64,000 nucleotides of DNA, from positions 186,001 through 250,000 of the forward strand of contig NZ_SLZF01000006.1 in assembly GCF_004341515.1 (NCBI RefSeq), given 5' to 3'. Made by a program: the position numbers and the translations under genes. The stretch is from Allobosea sp. BK604. GTDB lineage: Bacteria > Pseudomonadota > Alphaproteobacteria > Rhizobiales > Beijerinckiaceae. Of the stretch, positions 48,125-56,226 are shown in pieces (the stretch's first letter is position 1; the number at the start of each line of letters is the position of its first letter). A model generated the notes under the pieces. The model was not told where the DNA came from and did no database searches. It saw only the letters and a list, made by a program, of their open reading frames with translations.

Positions 48125-49153
48125 ATGAGCCGGATCTCCGATCAGCCCGCCTTCGCCCCCAGCCGCCGCGCGCTGCTGGCCTCCGGTCTCGCCATCGCGG
48201 CTGGAGGCGTCGGCATCTCGGTCGCACGCGCCGCCGGCAAGGACATCGTGAACGCGCAGCTCAGCTGGCGGCTCAGCAACAACCAGCTCGGCGAGATCGC
48301 CGCGATGAAGCTCGGCTATTACGAGGCCGAGGGCATCGAGCTGAAGATGCAGCCGGGCGGCCCGAGCAATGACGGGGTCGCCATCGTCGCCTCCGGCCGG
48401 GCCAATGTCGGACAGCTCTCGTCCTCGCCCTCGCTGCTGCTGGCGGTGTCCCAGGGCATTCCGCTGCGCTGCTTCGCCTCGGCGCTGCAGCGGCACCCGT
48501 TCACCTTCTTCTCCCTGCCGCGGGCGCCGGTTCGCCGGCCGCAGGACATGGTCGGCAAGCGCATCGGCATCCAGGCGACGGCGCGGCCGCTGCTGCGGGG
48601 CATGCTGCTGCGCAACGGACTCAAGGAAAGCGACGTCAAGATCACCGTGATCGGGGCCGAACTGACGCCGCTGCTCACCGGCCAGGTCGATGTCGCGACC
48701 GGCTGGATGTCGAACGGGCTCGCCGTCGGGCCGGACCGGATCGAGCTCGCGCTGTGGGATTGCGGCGTGCGCCTCTATGCGCTGCCCTATTACGCGACGG
48801 TCGACACGCTGGCGAAGCACAAGGACGTGCTCGCACGCTTCGTGCGCGCCAGCGCCAAGGGCTGGGCCTTCGCCTATCAGAATGTCGAGCAGGCCGTCGG
48901 CTATCTGCTGGAGAACCAGCCCGAGCTCGACGCCGCCAACGCGATGGCGACCGCGAAATCGCTGGTGACCTTCGCCTATGACGAGACGACGCGGACGCAG
49001 GGCTGGGGAGCGATGTCGCAAAAGCTCTGGCAGGACCAGATCGATCTGTTCAAGGAGCTGGGCGAATTCACCGCCCGCGTGCCCTCGGCCGACGAGGTCT
49101 TTACGCCGGATATCCTCGCGCTGACCGAAGACTCGCGGCCGCGGCTGGGCTGA
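48125..49153 (+). CDS. NMT1/THI5-like ABC substrate-binding protein, first paralogue
   Basis: A 342-aa periplasmic binding protein of the NitT/TauT/SsuA class. The Tat-like signal is PSRRALLASGLAIAAGG. Ligand-lobe blocks are GYYEAEGIELKMQPGGPSNDG, LSSSPSLLLAVSQ, ELTPLLTGQVDVATGW and LYALPYYATVDTL. The last three recur nearly unchanged in the second paralogue at 49768. NMT1-type proteins bind pyrimidines, sulfonates, nitrate or riboflavin-like compounds. It sits between the amidohydrolase and the deaminase, not beside the permease, and probably shares that permease. Confidence 0.87.
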   Translation: MSRISDQPAFAPSRRALLASGLAIAAGGVGISVARAAGKDIVNAQLSWRLSNNQLGEIAAMKLGYYEAEGIELKMQPGGPSNDGVAIVASGRANVGQLSSSPSLLLAVSQGIPLRCFASALQRHPFTFFSLPRAPVRRPQDMVGKRIGIQATARPLLRGMLLRNGLKESDVKITVIGAELTPLLTGQVDVATGWMSNGLAVGPDRIELALWDCGVRLYALPYYATVDTLAKHKDVLARFVRASAKGWAFAYQNVEQAVGYLLENQPELDAANAMATAKSLVTFAYDETTRTQGWGAMSQKLWQDQIDLFKELGEFTARVPSADEVFTPDILALTEDSRPRLG

Positions 49154-49155
49154 CC

Positions 49156-49608
49156 ATGGTCGGCACGCCCGAGGACAACATGCGCGCGGCGCTCGCCGCC
49201 TCCCGGGAAAGCCCGAACCGCGTGCGCCAGGTCGGCGCCCTGCTTCAGGCAGGCGATGGCACGACGATCGCCGCGTGCAACACCTTCCCCGCCGGCGTGC
49301 GCGACCTGCCGGAGCGGCATGAGGGCGACGGCCGCTTCGTCTGGATGGAGCATGCCGAGCGCCACGCGATCTTCACCGCCGCAAAACGCGGCATCGCGAC
49401 CGCCGGCGCCACGCTGACGACGACCTTCTTTCCCTGCATCGATTGCGCCCGCGCGATCGTCGATGCCGGCATCACCTGCGTCGAGACGCCGCCGCCTGCC
49501 TTCGAGGACCCCGTTTGGGGCGATGCCTTCATCCGTTCATCCGTCATTCTGGAAGAAGGCGGGGTCGCGATCCGGCACGTCGTCGCCACGGCGCCGGCCG
49601 AGCTTTGA
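49156..49608 (+). CDS. cytidine/deoxycytidylate deaminase-fold protein
   Basis: A 150-aa zinc deaminase with the canonical motifs: His66-Ala-Glu68 in MEHAERHAIF and Pro93-Cys94-x-x-Cys97 in FFPCIDCARAI, which supply the zinc ligands and the catalytic Glu. The size and the dCMP-deaminase-like spacing leave the substrate open; in this cluster a free aminated base or ring-opened product is more likely than a nucleotide. It starts 2 bases after the binding-protein stop, so translation is coupled. Confidence 0.85.
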   Translation: MVGTPEDNMRAALAASRESPNRVRQVGALLQAGDGTTIAACNTFPAGVRDLPERHEGDGRFVWMEHAERHAIFTAAKRGIATAGATLTTTFFPCIDCARAIVDAGITCVETPPPAFEDPVWGDAFIRSSVILEEGGVAIRHVVATAPAEL

Positions 49609-49767
49609 GAAGACCCTGCTGCGCAAGTTCGCGGCAGTTGGCTGCCGATTGTGCATGCACTCTTTATGGCAACGCCTTGGACTAAATTTAGCGATATCTG
49701 AGTACGCGTATTGATGTTCTACTCGGTTCATAAGGCGACTAACCGCCAGGACAGGGGAACAAACACC
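49609..49767. promoter_or_regulatory. AT-rich gap with likely internal promoter
   Basis: This 159-bp gap is clearly less GC-rich than the flanks and holds the perfect palindrome CTAAATTTAG (49682-49691) and a GTACGCGTA patch near 49702. It probably carries a promoter for the second binding protein and the ABC genes; I cannot fix the -35/-10 boxes. Confidence 0.4.
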
Positions 49768-50781
49768 GTGCCACTCAACAGACGCTTCTTCCTGCAATCG
49801 CTCGCCGCGTCCTCCATGGCCGGACCGATGCTCTCGTTCGAAGCCGGGGCGCAGGGCCGCACCGCCGTCAACATGCAGATCGGCTGGATCACGGGCGGCA
49901 ACCAGATCGGCGAGATCTGCGCCAAGGCCATGGGTTTTTACGAGGCCGAGGGCCTCGACATGCGCATCCAGGCCGGAGGGCCGAATATCGACGGCGTCGC
50001 CGTCGTCGCCAGCGGCCGCTACGAGGTCGGGCAGGTCTCCTCCAGCCCGTCCCTGATGCTCGCCGCGTCGCAGGACGTGCCGGTCGTCTGCTTCGCCGCC
50101 GGCTGCCAGAAGCACCCCTATACCTTCTACTCCTTGAAGAAGAACCCGGTGCGCGAGCCGAAGGACTTCATCGGCAAGAAGGTCGGCATCCAGTCGACGG
50201 GCATCATCCTGCTGCGCGCGCTGCTGGCGCAGAACAAGATCCCGGAGAAGGAGGTCACCATCATCCCGATCGGGGCCGACATGTCGCCGCTGCTCACCGG
50301 GCAGGTCGATGTCGTGACCGGCTGGGAGACGAACACCACCGCCCTGAAGGTGCTCGGGCCGGACCGGGTCGGCATGACGCTTTGGGACGCCGGCGTGAAG
50401 CTCTACGCCCTGCCCTATTACGCGACGGCCGAGACGCTGAAGAGCAAGGGCGATCTCGTCGCGAAATACCTGCGCGCCTCGGGCAAGGGCTGGGCCTATG
50501 CCCATGAGAACCGGGACCAGGCGGTCGCGCTGCTGGTCAAGGAATACCCCAATCTCGTCGCAGCCGACGAGCGCGCGGCGCTCGACGTGATGCTCTCCTT
50601 CTCCTTCGGTCCGCAGACCAAAGCTGATGGCTGGGGCACGATGGATCCGGCCGTCTGGCAGGAGCAGATCGATCTCCACGCCGCGCTCGGCCAGTTCTCG
50701 AAGCGCACCCCCAAGCTCGCCGAGGTCATGACGCTCGACGTGCTCAAGGCGACGGCCGACGCCCGGCCGCGGATCGGCTGA
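49768..50781 (+). CDS. NMT1/THI5-like ABC substrate-binding protein, second paralogue
   Basis: A 337-aa periplasmic protein, paralogous to the one at 48125: shared blocks are PYTFYSLKKNP (PFTFFSL in the other), DMSPLLTGQVDVVTGWETN, VKLYALPYYATAETL and ADGWGTMDPAVWQEQIDL. The N-terminus LNRRFFLQSLAASSMAGP is a twin-arginine signal. I place the start at GTG 49768, preceded by AGGGGAA; an ATG at 49714 would add an unrelated N-terminal stretch. The ATPase and permease follow directly, so this is the cognate binding protein of that transporter. Confidence 0.87.
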   Translation: MPLNRRFFLQSLAASSMAGPMLSFEAGAQGRTAVNMQIGWITGGNQIGEICAKAMGFYEAEGLDMRIQAGGPNIDGVAVVASGRYEVGQVSSSPSLMLAASQDVPVVCFAAGCQKHPYTFYSLKKNPVREPKDFIGKKVGIQSTGIILLRALLAQNKIPEKEVTIIPIGADMSPLLTGQVDVVTGWETNTTALKVLGPDRVGMTLWDAGVKLYALPYYATAETLKSKGDLVAKYLRASGKGWAYAHENRDQAVALLVKEYPNLVAADERAALDVMLSFSFGPQTKADGWGTMDPAVWQEQIDLHAALGQFSKRTPKLAEVMTLDVLKATADARPRIG

Positions 50782-50785
50782 AGCC

Positions 50786-51607
50786 ATGACAGTGCAGGCG
50801 ATGATCGAGCCCGAAGCGCTGGCTGCCTCCCGGCCGGGCGATGCCGCGGTCGACTGCCGCAACGTGACGGTGCGCTTCGTCACCGAGCGGCGGACCGTGA
50901 CCGCGCTGGAGAATGTCAGCTTCTGCGTCGGCAGCGGCGGCTTCCTCAGCCTGCTCGGCCCGTCCGGCTGCGGCAAGTCGACCCTGCTGCGCGTCGTCGC
51001 CGACCTCGTCGCGCCGAGCTCGGGCAAGGTCGCCGTCTTCGGCCAGAGCCCGCAGGAGGCGCGGCTGCAGCGCGCGCTCGGCTTCGTCTTCCAGGATGCG
51101 GCCCTGCTGCCCTGGCGGACGGCGCTGCAGAATGTCGAGCTCTCGCTCGAGGTCGGCGGGCGCCCGCGCCTGCCCTCGGGCATGCCGACGCCGCGCGAGC
51201 TGCTCAAGCTCGTCGGGCTCGAAGGCTGGGAGGGCAGCTTCCCGCACGAGCTTTCCGGCGGCATGCGCCAGCGCGTCTCGATCGCCCGGGCGCTGCTCGG
51301 CGGGCCGCGGCTGCTGTTGATGGACGAGCCTTTCGGCGCGCTCGACGAGATCACCCGCGACCGGCTGAACGAGGAGCTGCGCCGGATCTGGCGCGAGACC
51401 GGCACGACGATCCTCTTCGTCACGCACTCCGTCTACGAGGCGCTCTTCCTCGGCGAGCAGGTGCTGGTGCTGGCGGCCAATCCGGGCCGCGTCGCCTCCC
51501 TCGTCGATATCGACCTGCCGCGGGAGCGCACGCTCGCGATCCGCGAGACGCCCGAGTTCATGCGCACGGCCACCATCCTTCGCACGGCCCTGGGAGGCAC
51601 GGAATGA
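50786..51607 (+). CDS. NitT/TauT-type ABC transporter ATP-binding protein
   Basis: A 273-aa ATPase: Walker A GPSGCGKST, Q-loop FVFQDAALLPWRT (the LLPW form typical of SsuB/TauB), signature LSGGMRQRVS, Walker B LLLMDEPFGALDEITR and switch His in FVTHSVYEA. It starts 4 bases after the binding-protein stop and overlaps the permease by 4 bases. Confidence 0.93.
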   Translation: MTVQAMIEPEALAASRPGDAAVDCRNVTVRFVTERRTVTALENVSFCVGSGGFLSLLGPSGCGKSTLLRVVADLVAPSSGKVAVFGQSPQEARLQRALGFVFQDAALLPWRTALQNVELSLEVGGRPRLPSGMPTPRELLKLVGLEGWEGSFPHELSGGMRQRVSIARALLGGPRLLLMDEPFGALDEITRDRLNEELRRIWRETGTTILFVTHSVYEALFLGEQVLVLAANPGRVASLVDIDLPRERTLAIRETPEFMRTATILRTALGGTE

Positions 51608-52437
51608 CGCTCGCCGCCGCAGTTCCGCCAGAAGCCTCGGCCTCCGCCGCCGAGGAGAGCTTCCGCCGCGCCCAGCGCCGCACGCAGCTTCGTCGCCGCA
51701 TCCTGCCCTTCGTCGGCATCGGGATCTTCCTCGGCATCTGGGCGGCGCTGGTCTATCTGCTCAAGGTTCCGCCCTTCATCGCCCCTTCGCCGCTGCTCGT
51801 GGCCCAGACCCTGGTGGGCAAGGGCGGCATCCTGCTCGCCAACCTCGTCCCGACCGCGATCGAGGCGCTTGCCGGCTTCCTGCTCGGCAATCTCGCCGCC
51901 ATCGTCATCGCCACCGCCTTCGTCCACAAGAAGACGCTGGAGGAGACCTTCTTCCCGACGGTGGTGCTGATCAACACCATCCCGGTCGTCGCCAAGGCGC
52001 CGATCCTCGTCCTGCTGCTCGGCAACGGCATGGAACCGAAGATCGCGATCGCCGCGCTGATCTGCTTCTTCCCGACGCTGGTCAATATGGTGCGCGGGCT
52101 CGAGGCGGTGAACCCGCAGGCGATGGAGCTGATGCGCGTGCTCTCGGCCTCGAAGCGCGAGGTCTTCTTCAAGCTGAGGCTCTACAATTCCCTGCCCTAC
52201 CTGTTCTCGGCGCTGAAGATCTCGGCCTCGACCTCGGTCGTCGGCGCCATCGTCGGCGAATGGATCGGCTCGAATGTCGGCATCGGCGCACTGATCATCC
52301 AGGCGACCTACAGCTTCGACTCGGCCCTGCTCTACGCCACCGTGATCGTCGCCTCCTGCTTCTCGATGACCTTCTTCCTGACCGTGACCATGCTGGAGCG
52401 CCTGATCGTGCGCTGGCAGCCGACCAGCGCACATTGA
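51604..52437 (+). CDS. NitT/TauT-type ABC transporter permease
   Basis: A 277-aa inner-membrane permease with six predicted helices. The EAA-type coupling loop reads EAVNPQAMELMRVLSASKRE, with KLRLYNSLPYLFSALKISASTS after it, as in SsuC/TauC. Pairs with the ATPase before it. Both binding proteins in the cluster are probably served by this one channel. Confidence 0.92.
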   Translation: MTLAAAVPPEASASAAEESFRRAQRRTQLRRRILPFVGIGIFLGIWAALVYLLKVPPFIAPSPLLVAQTLVGKGGILLANLVPTAIEALAGFLLGNLAAIVIATAFVHKKTLEETFFPTVVLINTIPVVAKAPILVLLLGNGMEPKIAIAALICFFPTLVNMVRGLEAVNPQAMELMRVLSASKREVFFKLRLYNSLPYLFSALKISASTSVVGAIVGEWIGSNVGIGALIIQATYSFDSALLYATVIVASCFSMTFFLTVTMLERLIVRWQPTSAH

Positions 52438-52462
52438 CGCCGGCCGAACCGTGGAGAGGACC

Positions 52463-53812
52463 ATGACTCCCAGCACTATCCTTGAACCCGGCGGCCCCGT
52501 TCCGGTCGTCGCCCGAGCCGACGTGCTCGTCGTCGGCGGCGGCCCGGCCGGAATGGCCGCGGCGATCGCCGCCCGGCGCGAGGGCTGCTCCGTCACGATG
52601 GTCGAGCGCTACCCCTATCTCGGCGGCCTCGCCTCCGGCGGCATGGTGCTCGTGCTCGACGACATGCACAATGGCGACGAGGTCACCGTGCAGGGGGTCT
52701 GCATGGAGATGATCGAGCGCATGGCGGCGCGCGGCGCCTGCGTCTACCCGCCGCCGGAGGACCGCCGGCAGAGCTGGGACATGCACCGCAAATGGGCGCG
52801 CTGGGGCGCCCATGACTTCCGGGCCCAGACCAAGCCGCAGCCCATCGTCATGGCCGCGGCCTTCGACCCCGACGGCTGGAAGCGCGCCGCGAACGAACTG
52901 GTGCAGGAGGCGCAGCTCGACGTGCGCCTGCATTCCTGGTTCTCGCGCACGCTGGTCGAGGACGGCAAGGTCACCGGCATCGTCTGCGAGACCAAGTCCG
53001 GCCGCCAGGCGATCCTGGCCGATGCGATCGTCGATGCGTCCGGCGATCTCGACGTCGCCGCCTCGGCCGGCGCGGCCCATGAGAAGGGCTCCTTCATCGT
53101 CACGACCGTGTTCCGGCTCGGCGGCGTCGACACCGACGAGGCCGAGCGCTTCCAGCATGAGGAGCCCGATGCCTTCGCCGAGATCGATCGCCAGGCCAAG
53201 CGCATCATGGGCGGCTCCTGGGACATGTGGTGGCTGAAGACGCCGCTGCCCGGCGTGGTCTGGTGCAACTGCCCGCATATGGCGGGGTTCGACGGCCTGG
53301 CGGTCGAGGACCTGACCAAGGCCGATTTCGCCGGTCGCACCAAGCTCTATGCGCTCGTCGACTATGTCCGCGAGCATATGCCCGGCTTCCGCAACTGTTT
53401 CGTCGTCGATGTCGCGCCGCAGCTCGGCGTGCGCCAGACCCGCCTGCTGCAGGGCGACTATGTGGTGACCAAGCGCGACGTGCTCGATCGCGTCCATTTC
53501 ACGGACACGGTGGCGCGCGGCCGCGACTACTACACGCCCTATCGCTCCATGCTGCCCCGCGGCATCGACGGGCTCGTCGTCGCCGGCCGGCATTACTCCG
53601 CGACCGAGCAGGCGCAGAAGATGTCGCGCGAGATTCCGCCCTGCATGGCGATGGGCCAGTCGGCCGGCGTCGCCGCGGCGCTGGCCGTCGCCGGCGGGCA
53701 GCGCCTGCGCGATATCGCCCCGCAGGAGATTTGCCGGCGCGTGCGGGCCCAAGGCGGCGATCCCGGCGACGTCCCTTCCGCAAATGCCACCATTCTGGAG
53801 AACGCCGCGTGA
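52463..53812 (+). CDS. FAD-dependent oxidoreductase (FAD_oxidored / glucose-inhibited-division-like fold)
   Basis: A 449-aa flavoprotein. The FAD loop is ADVLVVGGGPAGMAAAIAARR (about residues 18-38), followed by ERYPYLGGLASGGMV, the pattern of the FAD_oxidored (PF12831) group. It carries a VDASGDLDVAASAGA segment and a C-terminal VAGRHYSATEQAQ...MAMGQSAGVAAALA block that closes the FAD site. Substrate unknown; relatives act in varied catabolic and anaerobic pathways. ATG 52463 follows GGAGAGGA. Its TGA overlaps the ATG of the CoA-transferase by one base (TGATG). The 7Fe ferredoxin downstream might exchange electrons with it. Confidence 0.83.
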   Translation: MTPSTILEPGGPVPVVARADVLVVGGGPAGMAAAIAARREGCSVTMVERYPYLGGLASGGMVLVLDDMHNGDEVTVQGVCMEMIERMAARGACVYPPPEDRRQSWDMHRKWARWGAHDFRAQTKPQPIVMAAAFDPDGWKRAANELVQEAQLDVRLHSWFSRTLVEDGKVTGIVCETKSGRQAILADAIVDASGDLDVAASAGAAHEKGSFIVTTVFRLGGVDTDEAERFQHEEPDAFAEIDRQAKRIMGGSWDMWWLKTPLPGVVWCNCPHMAGFDGLAVEDLTKADFAGRTKLYALVDYVREHMPGFRNCFVVDVAPQLGVRQTRLLQGDYVVTKRDVLDRVHFTDTVARGRDYYTPYRSMLPRGIDGLVVAGRHYSATEQAQKMSREIPPCMAMGQSAGVAAALAVAGGQRLRDIAPQEICRRVRAQGGDPGDVPSANATILENAA

Positions 53813-54972
53813 TGAACCCCGCCGAATTGCCGCTTGCCGGCATCAAGGTCGTCGATTTCACCCAGGTGATGATGGGGCCGGTCGCGACGCAGGTCCTCGG
53901 CGACTACGGCGCCGACGTGATCAAGGTCGAGCGGCCGCCCTCGGGCGACCTGTCGCGCACCTCGTTCCCGAACGATCCGGCCGGGCTGCAGGGCCCGGTC
54001 TTCTGCTCGCTCAACCGCAACAAGCGCTCGATCGTGCTCGACCTGCGCAAGCAGGAGGCGAAGGATGCCGTGCTGCGGCTGATCGACCAGGCCGACGTCG
54101 TCGTCAATAATTTCCGCGCCGGCGTGATGGAGCGGATGGGCTTCTCCTATGAGGCCCTGGCCGCGCGCAACCCGCGGCTGATCTATGCCGTCGGCACCGG
54201 CTTCGGCCTGGTCGGACCCTACGCGCACAAGGGCGGGCAGGACGTGCTGGCCCAGGCGCTCTCCGGCGTGATGCACCGCCGCGCCAATGCCGACCAGCCG
54301 CTCGCCGTGCTCTCGACCACCTTCGCCGATTATTCGGCAGGCATGCACATGGTCCAGGGCGTCCTGCTGGCCCTGCTGCAGCGCCAGCGGACCGGCAAGG
54401 GCCAGCGCATCAGCGTCTCGCTGTTCGATTCCATGCTGGCGGCTCAGACGCAGGAGGCCGCCGCGCAGATGATGCGCGGGCGCGAGGTGAACTGGGGCGC
54501 GATGCCGCTCACCGGCGTGTTCGAGACGGCGGACGGGGCGCTCGTCATGGTCGGGGCCTTCAAGGCCGACCCGCTCGGCGACATCTCCGCCGCGCTCGAG
54601 CTGCCCGAGCTGAAGGACGACGCCCGCTTTGCGGGGCACGAGCGGCAGGTCGCCAACAAGCCGGCGCTGCAGGCGATCTTCGCCGAGCGCTTCGCGACGC
54701 AGACGACCGCCTATTGGCTGGCGCGGCTCGAACAGCAGGATCTGCTCTGCGCGCCGGTGCGCCAGCTGGCGGAGGCGCTCGACGACGAGCAGACGCACAT
54801 CAACGGCATGATCCTCGAAGCCGAGGGGCCGACCGAGCGCGTCCGCGTCATCGGCTCACCGATCCATATGGAGGCTGCGCCGGTGACGATCCGCATCGTT
54901 CCGGCCGGGCTCGGCCAGCATACCGACGAGGTCATGCGCGAGCTCGGGCTGTCCCTCGAGAAGGTGGCCTGA
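53812..54972 (+). CDS. CaiB/BaiF class III CoA-transferase
   Basis: A 386-aa family III CoA-transferase. The N-terminal AGIKVVDFTQVMMGPVATQVLGDYGADVIKVERP is the family signature, with the FNRNK-type loop as SLNRNKRSIVLDLRK. The catalytic Asp is expected within the region around residue 160-170 (STTFADYSAGMH). It would move CoA from a donor acyl-CoA (such as succinyl-CoA) to a pathway acid. One-base overlaps on both sides tie it to the oxidoreductase and the hydratase. Confidence 0.9.
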   Translation: MNPAELPLAGIKVVDFTQVMMGPVATQVLGDYGADVIKVERPPSGDLSRTSFPNDPAGLQGPVFCSLNRNKRSIVLDLRKQEAKDAVLRLIDQADVVVNNFRAGVMERMGFSYEALAARNPRLIYAVGTGFGLVGPYAHKGGQDVLAQALSGVMHRRANADQPLAVLSTTFADYSAGMHMVQGVLLALLQRQRTGKGQRISVSLFDSMLAAQTQEAAAQMMRGREVNWGAMPLTGVFETADGALVMVGAFKADPLGDISAALELPELKDDARFAGHERQVANKPALQAIFAERFATQTTAYWLARLEQQDLLCAPVRQLAEALDDEQTHINGMILEAEGPTERVRVIGSPIHMEAAPVTIRIVPAGLGQHTDEVMRELGLSLEKVA

Positions 54973-55751
54973 TGCCGATCCAGCTCTCGATCGACGATCA
55001 CGTCGCCCGCGTCACCATCGACCGACCGGAGGTGCTGAACGCGCTCGACCAGGAGGCCGAGGCCGACATGGAGGCGATCTGGCAGCGCATCGAGGCGGAC
55101 CGGTCGGTCCGCGTCGTCGTGCTGACCGGCGCCGGCGAGCGCGCCTTCTGCACCGGCGCCGACATGCGCAATCTCGATCCGGAGCTGACCGGCCTGGCCT
55201 ATTGGGCCGCGGCAAGGCCGTCGGGCTTCGGCGGCATCGCGCTGCGCCAGACGCTCGACATTCCCGTCATCGCCCGCGTCAACGGCCACGCGGTCGGCGG
55301 CGGCTTCGAGATGGTGCTCGGCTGCGACATCGTGGTGGCGGCGGAGCATGCGAGCTTCGGGCTGACCGAGCCCCGCGTCGGCCGCTTGCCGCTCGACGGC
55401 GGCATGGTGCTGCTGCAACGCCAGATCGCCCACCGGCACGCGCTCGGCATGCTCTTCACCGGGCGCCGGATCAAGGCGCAGGAAGCGCTCGCCTTCGACC
55501 TCGTCAACGAGGTCGTGGCGAAGGACGAGCTCGACGCCGCTGTCGACCGCTGGGTCGCTGATATCCTCGCCTGCGCGCCGCTCTCCCTGCGTGCGATCAA
55601 GCAGGTCGTGCGGCGGACCGCACATCTGCCCCCGCCAGAGGCGCAGGCGCTGCGGCTGCCCGCCCTGGTCGAGGCGCTGCGCTCGCAGGATTCCGAGGAA
55701 GGCGTGCGCGCGTTCCGGGAGAAGCGGCAGCCGGTCTGGCAGGGACACTAG
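54972..55751 (+). CDS. enoyl-CoA hydratase/isomerase (crotonase) family protein
   Basis: A 259-aa crotonase. The oxyanion-hole segments are AFCTGADMRNL (about residues 59-69) and GHAVGGGFEMVLGCDIVVA (about 107-125). A glutamate follows in FGLTEPRVGRLPLDGG, matching one of the two catalytic positions of true hydratases; the other position cannot be assigned with confidence. C-terminal trimer helices are present (SLRAIKQVV). It is expected to hydrate or isomerise the unsaturated CoA ester made by the two preceding enzymes. Confidence 0.88.
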   Translation: MPIQLSIDDHVARVTIDRPEVLNALDQEAEADMEAIWQRIEADRSVRVVVLTGAGERAFCTGADMRNLDPELTGLAYWAAARPSGFGGIALRQTLDIPVIARVNGHAVGGGFEMVLGCDIVVAAEHASFGLTEPRVGRLPLDGGMVLLQRQIAHRHALGMLFTGRRIKAQEALAFDLVNEVVAKDELDAAVDRWVADILACAPLSLRAIKQVVRRTAHLPPPEAQALRLPALVEALRSQDSEEGVRAFREKRQPVWQGH

Positions 55752-55759
55752 AGCCGGAT

Positions 55760-55863
55760 CCGATCAGGTTGAATCAACCTGATCGGTAAATCCGCCTCTA
55801 AACAATTGATAGAGAACGCGTGATCCGATCTGATCGCTGCGCGATCAGATCGGCGCGTGCTCT
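55760..55863. repeat. two large palindromes downstream of the hydratase gene
   Basis: CCGATCAGGTTGA (55760-55772) mirrors TCAACCTGATCGG (55774-55786) around a single A: a perfect 27-bp palindrome. Then CCGATCTGATCGC (55825-55837) mirrors GCGATCAGATCGG (55841-55853), with outer CGCG and AGAG/CTCT arms spanning 55811-55863. They share the GATC-rich core and look like repeat elements that also terminate the operon. Confidence 0.75.
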
Positions 55864-55878
55864 GAGCCGGGAGCAGCC

Positions 55879-56214
55879 ATGCCCTTCGTCATCACCGACG
55901 CCTGCATCGACATCAAGGACAAGGCCTGCCTCGCAGCCTGCCCGGTCGACTGCATCTACGAGGGCGGGCGCACCCTCTATATCCAGCCCGACGAATGCAT
56001 CGATTGCGGCCTGTGCGAAACGGTCTGCCCGGTCGCGGCGATCCATGCCGAGGACCGCCTCCCCTCGGAGCTCGCCGAATGGCCGGCGATCAACCGCGAC
56101 TTCTTCGGACCGGACGTGACCGGCTGGGGCAAGCCGGGAGGCTCGGACCCGCTTTTGACGACGACGCGCGATCATCCCACGGTAGCGGCCTGGCCGGGAA
56201 AGGCCGCGCGCTGA
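55879..56214 (+). CDS. 7Fe ferredoxin (FdxA type)
   Basis: A 111-aa electron carrier. Eight cysteines at 9, 17, 21, 25 and 40, 43, 46, 50 have the spacing of Azotobacter ferredoxin I, displaced by one residue: ACLAACPVDCIYEGG and DECIDCGLCETVCPV. This implies one [3Fe-4S] and one [4Fe-4S] cluster. The C-terminal 50 residues are the usual long loop. The LysR gene follows 12 bases after. It may serve the flavin oxidoreductase upstream, though the repeat-filled gap (55752-55878) suggests a separate transcript. Confidence 0.92.
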   Translation: MPFVITDACIDIKDKACLAACPVDCIYEGGRTLYIQPDECIDCGLCETVCPVAAIHAEDRLPSELAEWPAINRDFFGPDVTGWGKPGGSDPLLTTTRDHPTVAAWPGKAAR

Positions 56215-56226
56215 GGATACCCGGCC

